Origin: Xenopus tropicalis | Taxonomy: Eukaryota > Chordata > Amphibia > Anura > Pipidae | Direction of reading: 5' to 3' | DNA: 64,000 nt | Assembly: GCF_000004195.4 (NCBI RefSeq) | Contig: NC_030677.2 | Location: 202,232,713-202,296,712, forward strand | In this document: piece after piece, positions 34,986-46,772 of the stretch | Layout of the letters: the number at the start of each line of letters is the position of its first letter | Position numbering within the stretch: position 1 is the stretch's first letter | The notes under the pieces: generated by a model | The model's input: only the letters and a program-made list of their open reading frames with translations | What the model was told of the DNA's origin: nothing | Database searches by the model: none | Program-made: the position numbers and the translations under genes

Positions 34986-35307
34986 TTATAGGGAGCTGCC
35001 GCCGGAGATTATAAATAATTACCATCAAGAGCCTTTTAAAAGGGACGAGGGTTCATTTTCAAACCCAAACACAGCGTGCAACGTGCAAAAAGAGGCTGCA
35101 ATCTGCCATTTTCTTGCACTTTGCAATCTGCATTAAAAAGTCTTCAATTGGAATGAAAAGTTGGTTTGAATGGACCCTATGACAGAGGGCACACAGGCAC
35201 CTACGTCTCTAACTATGATGTGGTTTGTCAGATGTGGGCAATCAATCCAAAAGGTTGTGGTGTAGTGACTTGGGATGCCAGGTAAATCAGAAGGCAAGAC
35301 CCTAAAA

Positions 35308-35608
35308 CAGGGGGCCCCAACCTTTTTTTACTTGTGAGCCACACGCAGATGTAAAAAGTGTTGGGGAGCCACACAAGCGTGAAAATAGTTCTTTGGGGAT
35401 GCCAAATAAGGGCTGTGATTGGCTATTTGGTAGCCCTATGTGGCCTGTAGGAGGCTCTGCTTGGAGTAAAACTGTGTCTTTGGGCTTCCAAAACTTGCAT
35501 CCAAGCCAGAAGTTTAAAAATGGCACCTACTTTGAGGCCACTGGGAGCAACATCCAAGGGGTTGGTGAGCAACATGTTGCCCCCTGAGCCACTGGTTGGG
35601 GATCACTG
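35308..35608. mobile_element. hAT-type MITE
   Basis: It starts CAGGGGGCCCCAACC and ends GGTTGGGGATCACTG. The flanks CCCTAAAA and CCCTATGC agree only over the first five bases, so the target duplication has decayed. Confidence 0.85.
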
Positions 35609-35715
35609 CCCTATGCCATCACAGATGAGGTTTAAGGTCCATGCAGTTGGCTCCACCATGATCTCCTACTACTGCATGATGCTACTTATGGATTTGTTTC
35701 CTTGTTCTTCTAGCT

Positions 35716-36024
35716 CAGGGATCCCCAACCTTTCTTACTCGAGAGCCACAGTCAAATGTAAAAAGACTTGGAGAGCAACAAAAACATCATAAAAAATTAT
35801 GGTGGTGCCAAATAAGGGCTGTGATTGGCTATTAGGCAGTCTCTATGCAGACTCTCAACTTACAGGGGGCTTTATTTGGTAGTACCTCTTGTTTTTTATT
35901 CAACCAAAACTTGCCCCCAAGTCAGGAATTCAAAAATAACTCCCTGGTTTGGGGGCACTGAGAGCAACATCCAAGGGGTTGGGGATCAACATGTTGCCCC
36001 TGAGCCACTGGTTGGGGATCACTG
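35716..36024. mobile_element. hAT-type MITE with perfect 8-bp TSD
   Basis: It starts CAGGGATCCCCAACC and ends GGTTGGGGATCACTG, flanked on both sides by TTCTAGCT. Only about 100 bp separate it from the copy at 35308. Confidence 0.92.
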
Positions 36025-36790
36025 TTCTAGCTTGTTCAGTGGGTGGACTCTCGCATTTGAACAAACACCATTATTATACTTTACCATAGGTGAGTCAAAC
36101 CTCGCTTCAGAAAGATCCAGAAGAAGACATCCCAAAGTAGGACAACTTAGCCAAAATCCTTCTTGACCACAAATGGTAAAAAGTATGGTAACGATTAAAT
36201 AAATTTCTATATGTGTATACACACACACTACATGGAGATATTTTGGAATATTACTGTATATAGAACCTGCTGTTTTCTTTCGATAGTACCATAAGCTTTT
36301 ATAAGAAACGGTTAAAAACAACTCATGGTTACAAAGTTTCTCAGAGGGTGAAGGAACATTTTGAGCCAGTGCTGACAAGAAAGAAAACATATTATTTCCT
36401 TGTTGGAGATAATGGCCACTGAACAAAGTCCTGTGAGAAATTCAGGTATAGATCGGAGCACCTTGTTGCTTGGAATGGAAACAGAATAGATGCTCTGCTA
36501 AAGAACGGTATAACCCTGTGGTCTTAATGAGGAGCAGGATTGAACTTGCTCCCTGCTATAGAGATGTTGTGTCTTTATAGAGCGCTTGCCAATTCTTTTG
36601 TCTCCAGTGATTCCCCGAGTGAGTAAGAGGCAAGAGAAGGCCAGAATTCTCTAGCAAACTCAATTCACACAGTTGACTTGTAACATTATTTTGTGTTTTA
36701 ATATAGAAACCAGAGTTTGTTTAAGGGCAAGGCTTTGTAAATAGTACCACACTGGTGTTTTCTAGGAATCAACAGACTTAAGCTGTCTGA
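36025..36790. other. single-copy DNA, no feature recognised
   Basis: A short (CA)n run is at 36218-36229. Nothing else is recognised. Confidence 0.4.
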
Positions 36791-36791
36791 C

Positions 36792-37130
36792 TAAACCTGA
36801 GTTTATCTAAGGGCCATGGCCCATGGGGAGATTAGTCGCCCATAGAAAATCTTGGGTACCGCAGGTGACTAATTTACCCAAAATGCCTTCCTACTGGCAA
36901 TAAAGTGAATTGTTGGTGGGAAGGCATATGCGTCATTTTGTTTTCCAAAGTCGTTCAGAGTCTCCCCCTGCAGGAGGAAAATGAAGAGCCGCATATGCCT
37001 TTCCTCCAACAATTCACTTTATTGCCGGTAGGAAGGCATTTTGGGGAAATTAGTCACCCGCTGTACCCAAGATTTACCATGGGCGACTAATCTCTCGATG
37101 GACAATGGCCCTTAGATAAACTCAGGTTTA
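36792..37130. mobile_element. foldback element with ~150-bp inverted arms
   Basis: The left arm begins TAAACCTGAGTTTATCTAAG and the right arm ends with its reverse complement. Inside, GGGAAGGCATATGCG near 36919 pairs with CGCATATGCC near 36990, so the whole 339 bp can fold into a long hairpin with a central loop of about 60 bases. Confidence 0.85.
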
Positions 37131-37209
37131 TGCCTTTCCACCAGTGATTCACTTTATTGCCGGCAGGAAGGCATTTTGGGGAGATTTCACTGCGGTCGTC
37201 TATTCTCCC

Positions 37210-37351
37210 CAGGGTCGGACTGGGCCGCCGGGAAAAATCGCGCTCAGGGTAAGACATTGGGTGGGGGGCCCTGTGAGGGGGGTTAGGGGGGCCCCTGCAG
37301 GGCCCCTGGGGCGGGAGCCCCGGTGGGCGCTTCACCCCCAGTCCGACCCTG
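37210..37351. mobile_element. 142-bp hAT-type MITE with perfect TSD
   Basis: It starts CAGGGTCGGACTGGG and ends CCCAGTCCGACCCTG, perfect inverted 15-bp ends. The flanks ATTCTCCC (37202-37209 and 37352-37359) are an exact 8-bp target duplication. The interior is very G/C-rich. It sits inside a second partial copy of the foldback family to its left. Confidence 0.93.
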
Positions 37352-37763
37352 ATTCTCCCTGTGGGCCATGGCCCTTAGCCTGTGCAAATCTGTGTTTAAC
37401 TTGGGTCCAATTTTTAAAAACCCGCACCAACATCGAGACCTGACTGATTCAACTACCTGATCCGAACAGCAACTGCCTTATCCACAACCCAATACCTGCT
37501 GGCCACCATGAAACTGGAATTGGCTCAAACCAAATGTGATGTCATCATCAGGAAGCAGGGTGGAAGAAAACAGGAAAAAGGAGTAAAGCAATAAAATGAG
37601 TTTACCAAAGGATGACATGGAATTTGTGTGAGTATCCCATTAATAAAACCTCCAGATATAGGTGTTTGACCCAATGCAAGATGTAGTGTGTCTGACCAAA
37701 CCTAAAGGGCTGATTCATCAAAGTAGGAGTTTGAATCCCGAAATGGGTAAAATTCGGATTGGA

Positions 37764-38808
37764 CTGTTTTATTATTACAGAGAAAAGGGAATCATTTAAC
37801 CATGAAATAAACCCAATAGGGCTGTTCTGCCCCCAATAAGGGGTAATTATATCTTAGTTGGGATCAAGTACAGGTACTGTTTTATTATTACAGAGAAAAG
37901 GGAATCATTTAACCATTAAATAAACCCAATAGGGCTGTTCTGCCCCAATAAGGGGTAATTATATCTTAGTTGGGATCAAGTACAGATACTGTTTTATTAT
38001 TACAGAGAAAAGGGAATCATTTAACCATTAAATAAACCCAATAGGGCTGTTCTGCCCCCAATAAGGGGTAATTATATCTTAGTTGGGATCAAGTACAGGT
38101 ACTGTTTTATTATTACAGAGAAAAGGGAATCATTTAACCATGAAATAAACCCAATAGGGCTGTTCTGCCCCCAATAAGGGGTAATTATATCTTAGTTGGG
38201 ATCAAGTACAGGTACTGTTTTATTATTACAGAGAAAAGGGAATCATTTAACCATTAAATAAACCCAATAGGGCTGTTCTGCCCCCAATAAGGGGTAATTA
38301 TATCTTAGTTGGAATCAAGTACAGGTACTGTTTTATTATTACAGAGAAAAGGGAATCATTTAATCATGAAATAAACCCAATAGGATTGTTCAGCTCCCAA
38401 TAAGGGGTAATTATATCTTAGTTGGGATCAAGTACAGGTACTGTTTTATTATTACAGAGAAAAGGGAATCATTTATCCATGAAATAAACCCAATAGGGCT
38501 GTTCTGCCCCCAATAAGGGGTAATTATATCTTAGTTGGGATCAAGTACAGGTACTGTTTTATTATTACAGAGAAAAGGGAATCATTTATCCATTAAATAA
38601 ACCCAATAGGGCTGTTCTGCCCCCAATAAGGGGTAATTATATCTTAGTTGGGATCAAGTACAGGTACTGTTTTATTATTACAGAGAAAAGGGAATCATTT
38701 CTAAAAATTAGAATCATTTGTTTAAAATGGAGTCTATGGGAGATGGCTTTTCCGTAATTTGGAACTTTCTGGATAATGGGTTTCCAGATAACAGATCCTA
38801 TACCTGTA
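37764..38808 (-). mobile_element. MITE with ~9-copy internal minisatellite, one end missing
   Basis: In reverse orientation, GTTTTATTATTACAGAG recurs at about 37765, 37877, 37989, 38102, 38215, 38328, 38441, 38554 and 38667. The right end CTTTCTGGATAATGGG then CAGATCCTATACCTGTA is the family terminus. The other end is lost where it meets TGGGTAAAATTCGGATTGG of another MITE at 37763. Confidence 0.9.
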
Positions 38809-39640
38809 ATATAAACCATTATATGAACAAACAAAGTGTACTCTATTTATACGGACACAATACCTATATCTGGAGGATATATTAAAGGAATACTCACACA
38901 ATCTCCATACCATTAGCTGCTTCCAGATATTGGGTTCTTTTCCACCTGTACAGGAGAGCGCAGCCAGTAACCTGACTTCCTTGGTATCTAATGTGAGTTT
39001 GACATGGAACTGATACAAGTGCTGTAGTCAAATTATGTCAATACCCCTTTAATACATTCCGCTGATTTGTATAAATGCAGTTTAAGTACCTCAAGTTGCA
39101 TTTAGACAGAGCAAGGCTTTTTATCGCTCTTTCCTACAGACGTGTGACTCCATTCACACTACAGTGACTAGGTGTTAAGAAGGTAAAATACTAAAGTAGA
39201 GAAAGTGAAAACAGAAAAGCCATTCTGTTAAGAAATTGTGATTTGTATTGTTGTCAGAATGGGGCTAAATGCAAGGAGGGAGATGGATTTTCTGTGTTTG
39301 ATGCCAAAAGAACAAGGTTTTTGTATTTTAACTTACTCGCTTGAACTAAAACTGCCAACAACTTTTAGAGAGAAATTATAGCTAAAGAAAGATGGTGGCC
39401 GGAGCTTAGCTGCTACCATTGTCCGAAGCAGTTGCAAACACAGATCTGTGTCATACAATAGAACAAACGACTCAAACTGTACTATTATCACTTTCTGCAG
39501 ATCAACCATAATATCTATTAGCCACTGCTTCTTCCCCACCTATTTAATCCCATATAAAACTAAGTAACTGGGATTTTGTAGCAAAAGAGAAAGTTGAAAC
39601 CAGAAATCCAAAACAGGTAAAAGATTAAGAGGAAAAAATA
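38809..39640. other. single-copy DNA, no feature recognised
   Basis: No exon or element ends are recognised. Confidence 0.4.
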
Positions 39641-40780
39641 TCAAATAATTGAAGAAGGGCTGGACAAAAAGCCAAATATTGGAGAAAGGGAGAGAACAAG
39701 TAAGCCATGTCCTATGGCAAGTGGGCAGAATCTCTTACCAGCTTCCCTCACAAACCCAACAATCAGTAGCAGTTCCATGTCCATGTACTTCTTATGTGAG
39801 CTTTCCTACCCCATGTTTTGGAGATTTAACATTAAACCGCACAATCAACACATGTCGGTGTCGCTGCATTAGGAAAGCACCATAATTCTGCAGGAAAGAA
39901 TTGTAAGTGGCTGAGCTGCGTGTAATGGGGCATCTTAGTTCCAGTTTGTGCAGACACAAGCACCATGGGGCAGGGAAGGCAAGTAGAATCCTTAGGGGAA
40001 TCCTTGGGGAAGGAAAAGCAAGGGAAGATCAGAAAAGAAAGGAAAAACATGAGAAAAGAAAGTATGAGAGCACAGAAGATAAGGGGTGGAAGACACAATG
40101 TTTCAATAAAAGATAATACTGGTAGGGAAAAAGAGAGCCCAAGTAATGAGAAAGAAAAGGGAAAGATGGAAGAATATAGGAGAGAATGAAGAGACTGGAG
40201 GGGATAGAAGCATGAGAACGAGGGAAATGTGTAATATATAAGTTTGTAAAATAGATAGGTAGGGAAGAGACAATAACAGTTGACAATGAAAGACAATGGA
40301 GAGAATTGAAGAAAAAGAAGTGAGAACAAATTAGGAGGGGTCAGAATAAGATAATAGGGGGGAAGATGCAATCAGAAAGACATGGACTAAAAAAAGGGTT
40401 AAAGAAAGAGACAAATCAATTGGGTGGATTTAATTGAGGAGAAAAAGAGAGACACAAATGAGGGGAGAAATGTGAAAACCAGAAAGGCAGAAGAGAACCA
40501 ATAGGAGAAGTAAACAGATTAATAGAAGGAAAACACAGAAGCTGAGGGAACTGGAACAGCAGGCAATAACAGGGATTTGGCGTAGAGACAGGACCCGCTG
40601 AAATAGGGAGAAGTCCAGCACCACATGTATCACAGCTGATATAACATGGGCCTGTGCCTCAGGTCTCTTCAATATCTATTAACCAAAAGAGGGAGGAATG
40701 GGGATGATATGAGAGAAGGGAAATACTGTAGAGCAAGAGAATGAGAATTCAGTCGCAGGGGGAGAACATGGGAAGGGAGA
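39640..40780. repeat. kilobase-scale purine-rich plus strand
   Basis: Most of this stretch is strongly A+G-biased on the plus strand, densest at 40000-40200 and 40290-40560. The complementary strand therefore gives Ser/Phe/Leu/Pro-rich open frames, such as the one spanning 39832-40371, which I regard as compositional artefacts. No simple repeat period is evident. Confidence 0.6.
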
Positions 40781-41449
40781 AATAGAACATCATGCATTAA
40801 ATAGAATATATAAATTCAAACATTTAATTGTAATCTTTTATCCATTCAACAGTTTGCCCTGTCTAGCACTTAATAAAAGTGTTTCTCTTTCTATCAATTA
40901 AGGAATGTAAGTTTCCTATCCTGGTCTGAAAGGTGCTCTATGGCACAAATGAAAGGGATGGGCACAACCGAAATCGTTTTTGTTCAGTTGATTCTTGCCA
41001 TACCATTGTCATACCATGTCAATTTGTCTTCCACTGGCATCAAATGAGCCTATCATGGGGTCTACTTGTGTGGCCAAGTTGCGTTTATGTCAGGCCAAAG
41101 ATCAGTCACACATACTCCTATTCAGTATATACTTGGCCATCTTAAAAAAGCATGAGAGATATCGTTTTTTATGCCTCAATGTTCAAAGGTTTTGTTGGAA
41201 TCATTTTATCCATACAGAAGAGCTAAGCATCCTATGTAAACAACTGTGATTGTAAAACAGTTTCTTCTGTGAGAGATATAACCCAGCGTTATGCTTATTA
41301 AGCTTGTCTATGGAAATAAAGTCACTTCTCAAGAAATGAAAGGAAGGACAAGGGACAGAGGTTGTAGAGTATGAACCAACTATTTTACGCCTCATCAAAA
41401 ATGATTGATGGATTACCCTGATGCTTAAGTGGCCATTCACAGCACAGCC
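40781..41449. other. single-copy DNA, no feature recognised
   Basis: Weak remnants of a 'CATACAC' family element may be present near 41060-41140. No exon is seen. Confidence 0.35.
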
Positions 41450-42770
41450 TTAAAGGGATAGGGTCATGATTGATTTTTATGGGGTACTTTTTATTTCTAA
41501 ATTACACTGTTTACATAGCAAATAATTCACTCTGCCATTTAAACTTTTATTCTTGAGCCAACAAATGTATTTGTAGCTGTAATATTGGTGTGTAGGCGCC
41601 ATCTCAGTGCCTTGTGCCTGAGTCTGAGCTTTCAGCCAGCGCTACACATTAGAACTGCTTTCAGCTAACCTATTGTTTCTCCTACTCCCATGTAACTGGA
41701 GGAGTCCCAAGCCGGACTTGGATTTCTTACTATTGAGTGCTATTCTGATACCTACTGGGAGCTGCTATCTTGCTCCCTTCCCATTGTTCTGCTGATCGGC
41801 TGCTGGGGGGGGGGGATATCACTCCAACTTGCAGCGCAGCAGTAAAGTGTGCCTGAGTCCCTGAGTCTGAGCTTTCAGAAGGAGCCAGCACTACACATTA
41901 GAACTGCTTTCAGCTAACCTATTGTTTCTCCTACTCCCATGTAACTGGAGGAGTCCCAAGCCGGACTTGGATTTCTTACTATTGAGTGCTATTCTGATAC
42001 CTACTGGGAGCTGCTATCTTGCTCCCTTCCCATTGTTCTGCTGATCGGCTGCTGGGGGGGGGGGGGATATCACTCCAACTTGCAGCGCAGCAGTAAAGTG
42101 TGCCTGAGTCTGAGCTTTCAGAAGGAGCCAGCGCTACACATTAGAACTGCTTTCAGCTAACCTATTGTTTCTCCTACTCCCATGTAACTGGAGGAGTCCC
42201 AAGCCAGACTTGGATTTCTTACTATTGAGTGCTATTCTGATACCTACTGGGAGCTGCTATCTTGCTCCCTTCCCATTGTTCTGCTGATCGGCTGCTGGGG
42301 GGGGGGGGGATATCACTCCAACTTGCAGCGCAGCAGTAAAGTGTGCCTGAGTCTGAGCTTTCAGAAGGAGCCAGCGCTACACATTAGAACTGCTTTCAGC
42401 TAACCTATTGTTTCTCCTACTCCCATGTAACTGGAGGAGTCCCAAGCCAGACTTGGATTTCTTACTATTGAGTGCTATTCTGATACCTACTGGGAGCTGC
42501 TATCTTGCTCCCTTCCCATTGTTCTGCTGATCGGCTGCTGGGGGGGGGGGTATCACTCCAACTTGCAGCGCAGCAGTAAAGTGTGCCTGAGTCTGAGCTT
42601 TCAGAAGGAGCCAGCGCTACACATTAGAACTGCTTTCAGCTAACCTATTGTTTCTCCTACTCCCATGTAACTGGAGGAGTCCCAAGCCGGACTTGGATTT
42701 CTTACTATTGAGTGCTATTCTGATACCTACTGGGAGCTGCTATCTTGCTCCCTTCCCATTGTTCTCCTGA
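41450..42770. mobile_element. TTAA-type MITE carrying a 5-copy internal amplification
   Basis: The left end is TTAAAGGGATAGGGTCATGA. A segment starting TACACATTAGAACTGC recurs at 41643, 41892, 42135, 42378 and 42618 (units of 240-249 bp). Unit length varies mainly through a G-run of about 9-13 bases after GGCTGCTG and a few extra bases in the first unit. The fifth unit stops at TTCTCCTGATAGAGC and no right TTAA end is found. One unamplified relative lies at 16985-17391. Confidence 0.88.
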
Positions 42771-43735
42771 TAGAGCTTTCCATAAAAAAAGCACATGCTT
42801 TGTGCTAACACGGTTCAACCATGGTACAACTTTCCTCCAATGCAGAAACCAAAAACAACCAGTGAGCAATTAGCTCTGACCCATGGCGTAAGCTTTGAAT
42901 AATGAAAGCAATTATCTGATTGGCTGCTATAGGTCACTGATCTTGTACAAATGTTCTAAGCCCTAGATGACCACCCACATACAACAAATTGGTTCTTTGA
43001 GATGGACCATTTTAGAATTTTTCAGTAACCACATGCCTAATGACACAGTCAATGCTTTAATTATCGAATGGTCAAATTGACTGCAAATGGATTGCTAAGC
43101 CAGTGATGGAGATATTGGACAAGAATTCGCTTCTACATTTATCCTGCCATGTGTTCTTGGGTTATTATACATGGAACAAACACTGTATATATATATATAC
43201 TATCATTTGTGCTGGGGGCATTATATATGGAATTGTTACAGTATTTACAATGCTATGTTATGGGGTTTTATATATATATGAAATTGTCAGTATACACAGT
43301 ATGGGGCCGATTCACTAAAGGCTGAATAAACGAGCATGCTATTTATAGAATGCGCTAAAAATATTATCACTTCTTATATTTGGAGAATTAACGATCGATT
43401 CACTAAAAGGACACTTGTCATAATTAAGAAGCGATGTTATTGTCACTATTTATCTTGTAATGACATATTTTTAAGCGATATTTTAAACCATGCAATATAT
43501 TTATGTGTTATTCCGTAGCACATGATGTTAGCGCTCGCTATTACGCACGTAACAGTTACTTTCTAAAGCTACTGTGCTGAAAATGACCATTTCCCTGAAA
43601 ACTGGAGGCTGCATCACTCTAGGGCCAACACAGACTTGAAAAAAAAACCAAAATACACGGCATTTAAAAAAATTGACTAAAACTGGTGAAAACGCCACTC
43701 TCCTATCTCGTAGGGAAACTTTCTTCAAAGAGATA
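42771..43735. other. AT-rich DNA with MITE-like remnants
   Basis: GGGGCCGATTCACTAAAGG at 43303 is a terminus of a 'TTCACTAAA' family element whose other end is not clear. TA runs are at 43184-43198 and 43269-43280. Confidence 0.4.
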
Positions 43736-43743
43736 AAATTATC

Positions 43744-44241
43744 TAAAAAGGGAAACTATACCCCCAAACAATGTAGGTCTCTATAAAAATATATTGTATA
43801 AACAGCTCATATGTAAAACCCTGCTTCATCTAAATAAACCATTTTCATATAAATATACTTTTTAGCAGTATGTGCCATTGGGTAATCCTAAATAGAAACT
43901 GCCATTTTATGTACTAAGGGCCGCCCCCTGGGATCATAGGATTCACAGTGCACACAAACAAGCCAAGGCACACATACATGCTAGGCCCCATCAGCCAATG
44001 AATGGGCAGAGTTCTGCCTTTTACTCCCACACTACTTCCTGTTCCAGTTAGAGCTGCATCACTTCCTGTCAGCTGATCTCTGAGGGAGCACACAGCCCAT
44101 CACTAAATGGCGGCTCAAGGGAAAGGATGTAAAAGGGCAATATTTACTGATATATATATTCCAGTTTGGCGAGAGTCACTTGATATGAAATAAACTATCT
44201 GTTGGTTAAGTATTCATTCTGGGGGTATAGTTTTCCTTTAA
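43744..44241. mobile_element. MITE ('ACTATACCCCC' family), full length
   Basis: The termini AAAGGGAAACTATACCCCC and GGGGGTATAGTTTTCCTTTA are inverted repeats. Family landmarks are TCAGCCAATGAATGGGC and CACTTCCTGTCAGCTGATC. Other copies are at 22765-23096 and, inverted, at 55295-55690. Confidence 0.88.
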
Positions 44242-44420
44242 AGCTGCATTCTTAAGTGGTCGGGGGGAGGAGGGCCACAAACTGATCCCGTGCAGCTCCC
44301 AGCATGGTGCCAAGTAAGCCCTGAGATCTAAGATTGGGTCCCAAGTGATCTCATTTTCTCAAGTCGCTACAAGTCTCTGGAGTCCGTGCAGCAATCACAG
44401 AAGTACATATGTTATATAAT

Positions 44421-44436
44421 GGGGGGGGGGGGGGGG
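44421..44436. repeat. G16 homopolymer
   Basis: Sixteen consecutive G residues. The length is prone to assembly error. Confidence 0.9.
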
Positions 44437-44460
44437 TAGCTATGTGTATGTTATGAAACA

Positions 44461-44613
44461 GTATTATTATTTATTTATAAAGCGCCAACATATCCCGCAG
44501 CGCTGTACAATAAGTGGGTTACATACATTGGACATACAGAGTAACATATAAAGCAATCAATAACCGATACAAGAGGTGAGGAGAGCCCTGCCCAAAAGAG
44601 CTTACAATCTACT
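44461..44613. mobile_element. dispersed SINE-like repeat (AAGCGCCAACATAT type)
   Basis: It contains TTATAAAGCGCCAACATAT, CGCAGCGCTGTACAATAAG and, at the right, AAGAGCTTACAATCTA. Parts recur at 16703, 22668 and 57534. I could not identify a polymerase III promoter, so the class is uncertain. Confidence 0.6.
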
Positions 44614-44639
44614 ACGATAAGATTTATTTCTCACTTGTG

Positions 44640-45060
44640 TTTTCATTGTCTCTTCCCACTTCAGTTTGGGTGCCGAGTAACAAAGACCGGTATGAAATGA
44701 AACCCATAGCTGGTAGGCTCCCATTCTTATAATCATGCTCCGTCAATTAGCCATGGAAAGCGAGATCTTGACCTTCAAGCCGCACTTCTGGATGCCCCGG
44801 GAAACACTATATCTGTCTGCTTTCCCAAACAGAGTTCCCAATTACAACGACGCTGTTTGAAAAAGGTCAGCGCCATGCTCAGGAGCTGGAAACAGCATGC
44901 CCTTCAATTCAAATCATAAAATCCCTTTAAAGCAATTACATATATTGATTTTTATTGAATGTGGAAATGCGTTAGGTATCCCGTTTTTTCTGATGCTAAT
45001 CAATTAATTATTTGACTCTCTCAAAATTGCATGTAATAACAATCTTATCATGGGGAAACA
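44640..45060. other. candidate conserved non-coding block
   Basis: Non-repetitive sequence with ATCATGCTCCGTCAATTAGCC, CAATTACATATATTGATTTT and TGATGCTAATCAATTAATTA, rich in homeodomain-like words. No open frame is recognisable. Confidence 0.28.
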
Positions 45061-46190
45061 TTTTTAACTCTACAAGACGCCGAGGCTCGTGAGTTGGGTT
45101 TTTTTTTTTACGGAACAGCGGGTTGTTTCCTTTTCTTCTGTGGCCAATGAGGAGTTGTCATACCTTCAAAGAACATAATAAATCTAAGATTGTAGCTTAG
45201 GGTATCTGGTATCTGTAGTGTAGCAGTTCTCATATTTGGTTTAGCACTTTGTGTTCTTTTATATGAGGCACAGCTGGAACTCGGGCATACAAAGGGATAG
45301 AATGTGTATGGGTCTCGGCGTGATTGCTTTTTCATGTGTGTGATTTCTGCTTCACTCCACATATGTGATTATTCCTCGGCATTACCCGGAGTGTTGTCGC
45401 AGAAAACGTAAAGCTTTAATGCTCCTGATCTCTACTTTTCCAAAATGTATCCTTTGTACGAAGAACCTTCAACATCCTACTCATGACAATGCCTATAATC
45501 TGTCATTTTATTGTCCAGGACATCTTAAGAGCATCTTGAGGAAACCATCTGGTACATAGTCATGTTGGCTTTGCCCCCTTCAACAATGAAGCCAAATAGG
45601 TAGTTGAGGGTCATGGGCACAACATATGTTTGCAGTCAGATAACTAGAGTTGAAAGAGTCAAGTGCAATAAATTGTAGTGGACATTTAAAAAAATATGCT
45701 TTAAAACCAGTATTGATGGTTTTTCAAATAATTATTAAGACATTTTTGGTAAGTTCATATAAACTGAGGTTTCTTCTGCTAGCCATAACATACATGGGCA
45801 AATGGCACTACTACATGACTCATTTTAAGAAGAACAATGCCTAGAACAATTTTGACCAAGGGTCAGATTGCCTTCTAGGAGTCAAGAATTAATATTTTAT
45901 TCTTCTGAGGCAAACTGGAAACAGCTTGTGATGGGTGTTCTTTGGCCCTCCCCTTGGATCAATCACTAGGAAGAGTTACGTTTAGTAACAGGACAGTTGA
46001 CTTCGTAAAGCTCCAAATTAGTATAGGCTCAGTCCTTCTGCAGGTACCTAAACGATTATGTAGACTGGGAAGATGTTCCTCAAAAAGACACTCTGTTATC
46101 AGGACAGGTATGATATGATATACAGGTATGATATTGTAGGAGTTTTTTTTTTATTTCTTTCTCTTATGAAAGGGAAATACATAGACAGTT
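45061..46190. other. single-copy DNA, no gene recognised
   Basis: Several short open frames exist in different phases. None has recognisable similarity or splice context. Confidence 0.4.
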
Positions 46191-46199
46191 ATATTTAGA

Positions 46200-46302
46200 T
46201 AAAGATAGTTGCATACATACAGATCATAAATAGATACAGATAAAGATAGATGATAGATAGATAATAGATGGATAGATAGATAGATAGATATAGATAAATA
46301 GA
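46200..46302. repeat. (GATA)n microsatellite
   Basis: An imperfect GATA/TAGA tract of about 100 bp. Confidence 0.9.
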
Positions 46303-46607
46303 TGCCATGTTGACCCTTATTGCCCTTTTCAAGTCAAGATAATATTTTTCTACAATTTGGTGATGGGTTATTTTTGGCTTTGTCTTGTTCAGTCATGTAG
46401 AATTTACTTGGAGGAAAAGATGAACATGATGGACAAACTCACAGGGCTCATTCAAGATTCCAATCGCCCAATAGCCATTCACTTAAGCACTTGAACCCAC
46501 TAGTGTTTCTCTAGCCTTGCACTGTGCACCAAAATGCCTGCTGCACAAGCTTAGGAGAACTGGGTGCAAGATGCAGCACCCTCTGGATCCATACTATTAC
46601 AATAGAA

Positions 46608-46728
46608 AGGAAATCTTTTTTAAAATTTGTATTATTTGTTTACATTGAAGTCTATGGGAGATGGGCTTTTTTATTATTTGGAGCTTTCTAGATAATGGTT
46701 TCCTAGAAAACGAATGTTATACCTGTAC
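46608..46728 (-). mobile_element. 'GGTATGGGATCC' MITE, end fragment
   Basis: GTCTATGGGAGATGGGC, TTTCTAGATAATGG and TTATACCTGTA mark one terminus in reverse orientation. There is no minisatellite here. Confidence 0.7.
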
Positions 46729-46772
46729 TGAAAATAATTTCTCCCTTATTGTGAAATATTAGGATATAGGTT

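Noticed and set aside
39832..40371. 179-residue Ser/Phe/Leu-rich minus-strand frame resembling a membrane protein
   Set aside because: It is the complement of a purine-rich tract. Its hydrophobic look follows from pyrimidine-rich codons, and overlapping frames look the same.
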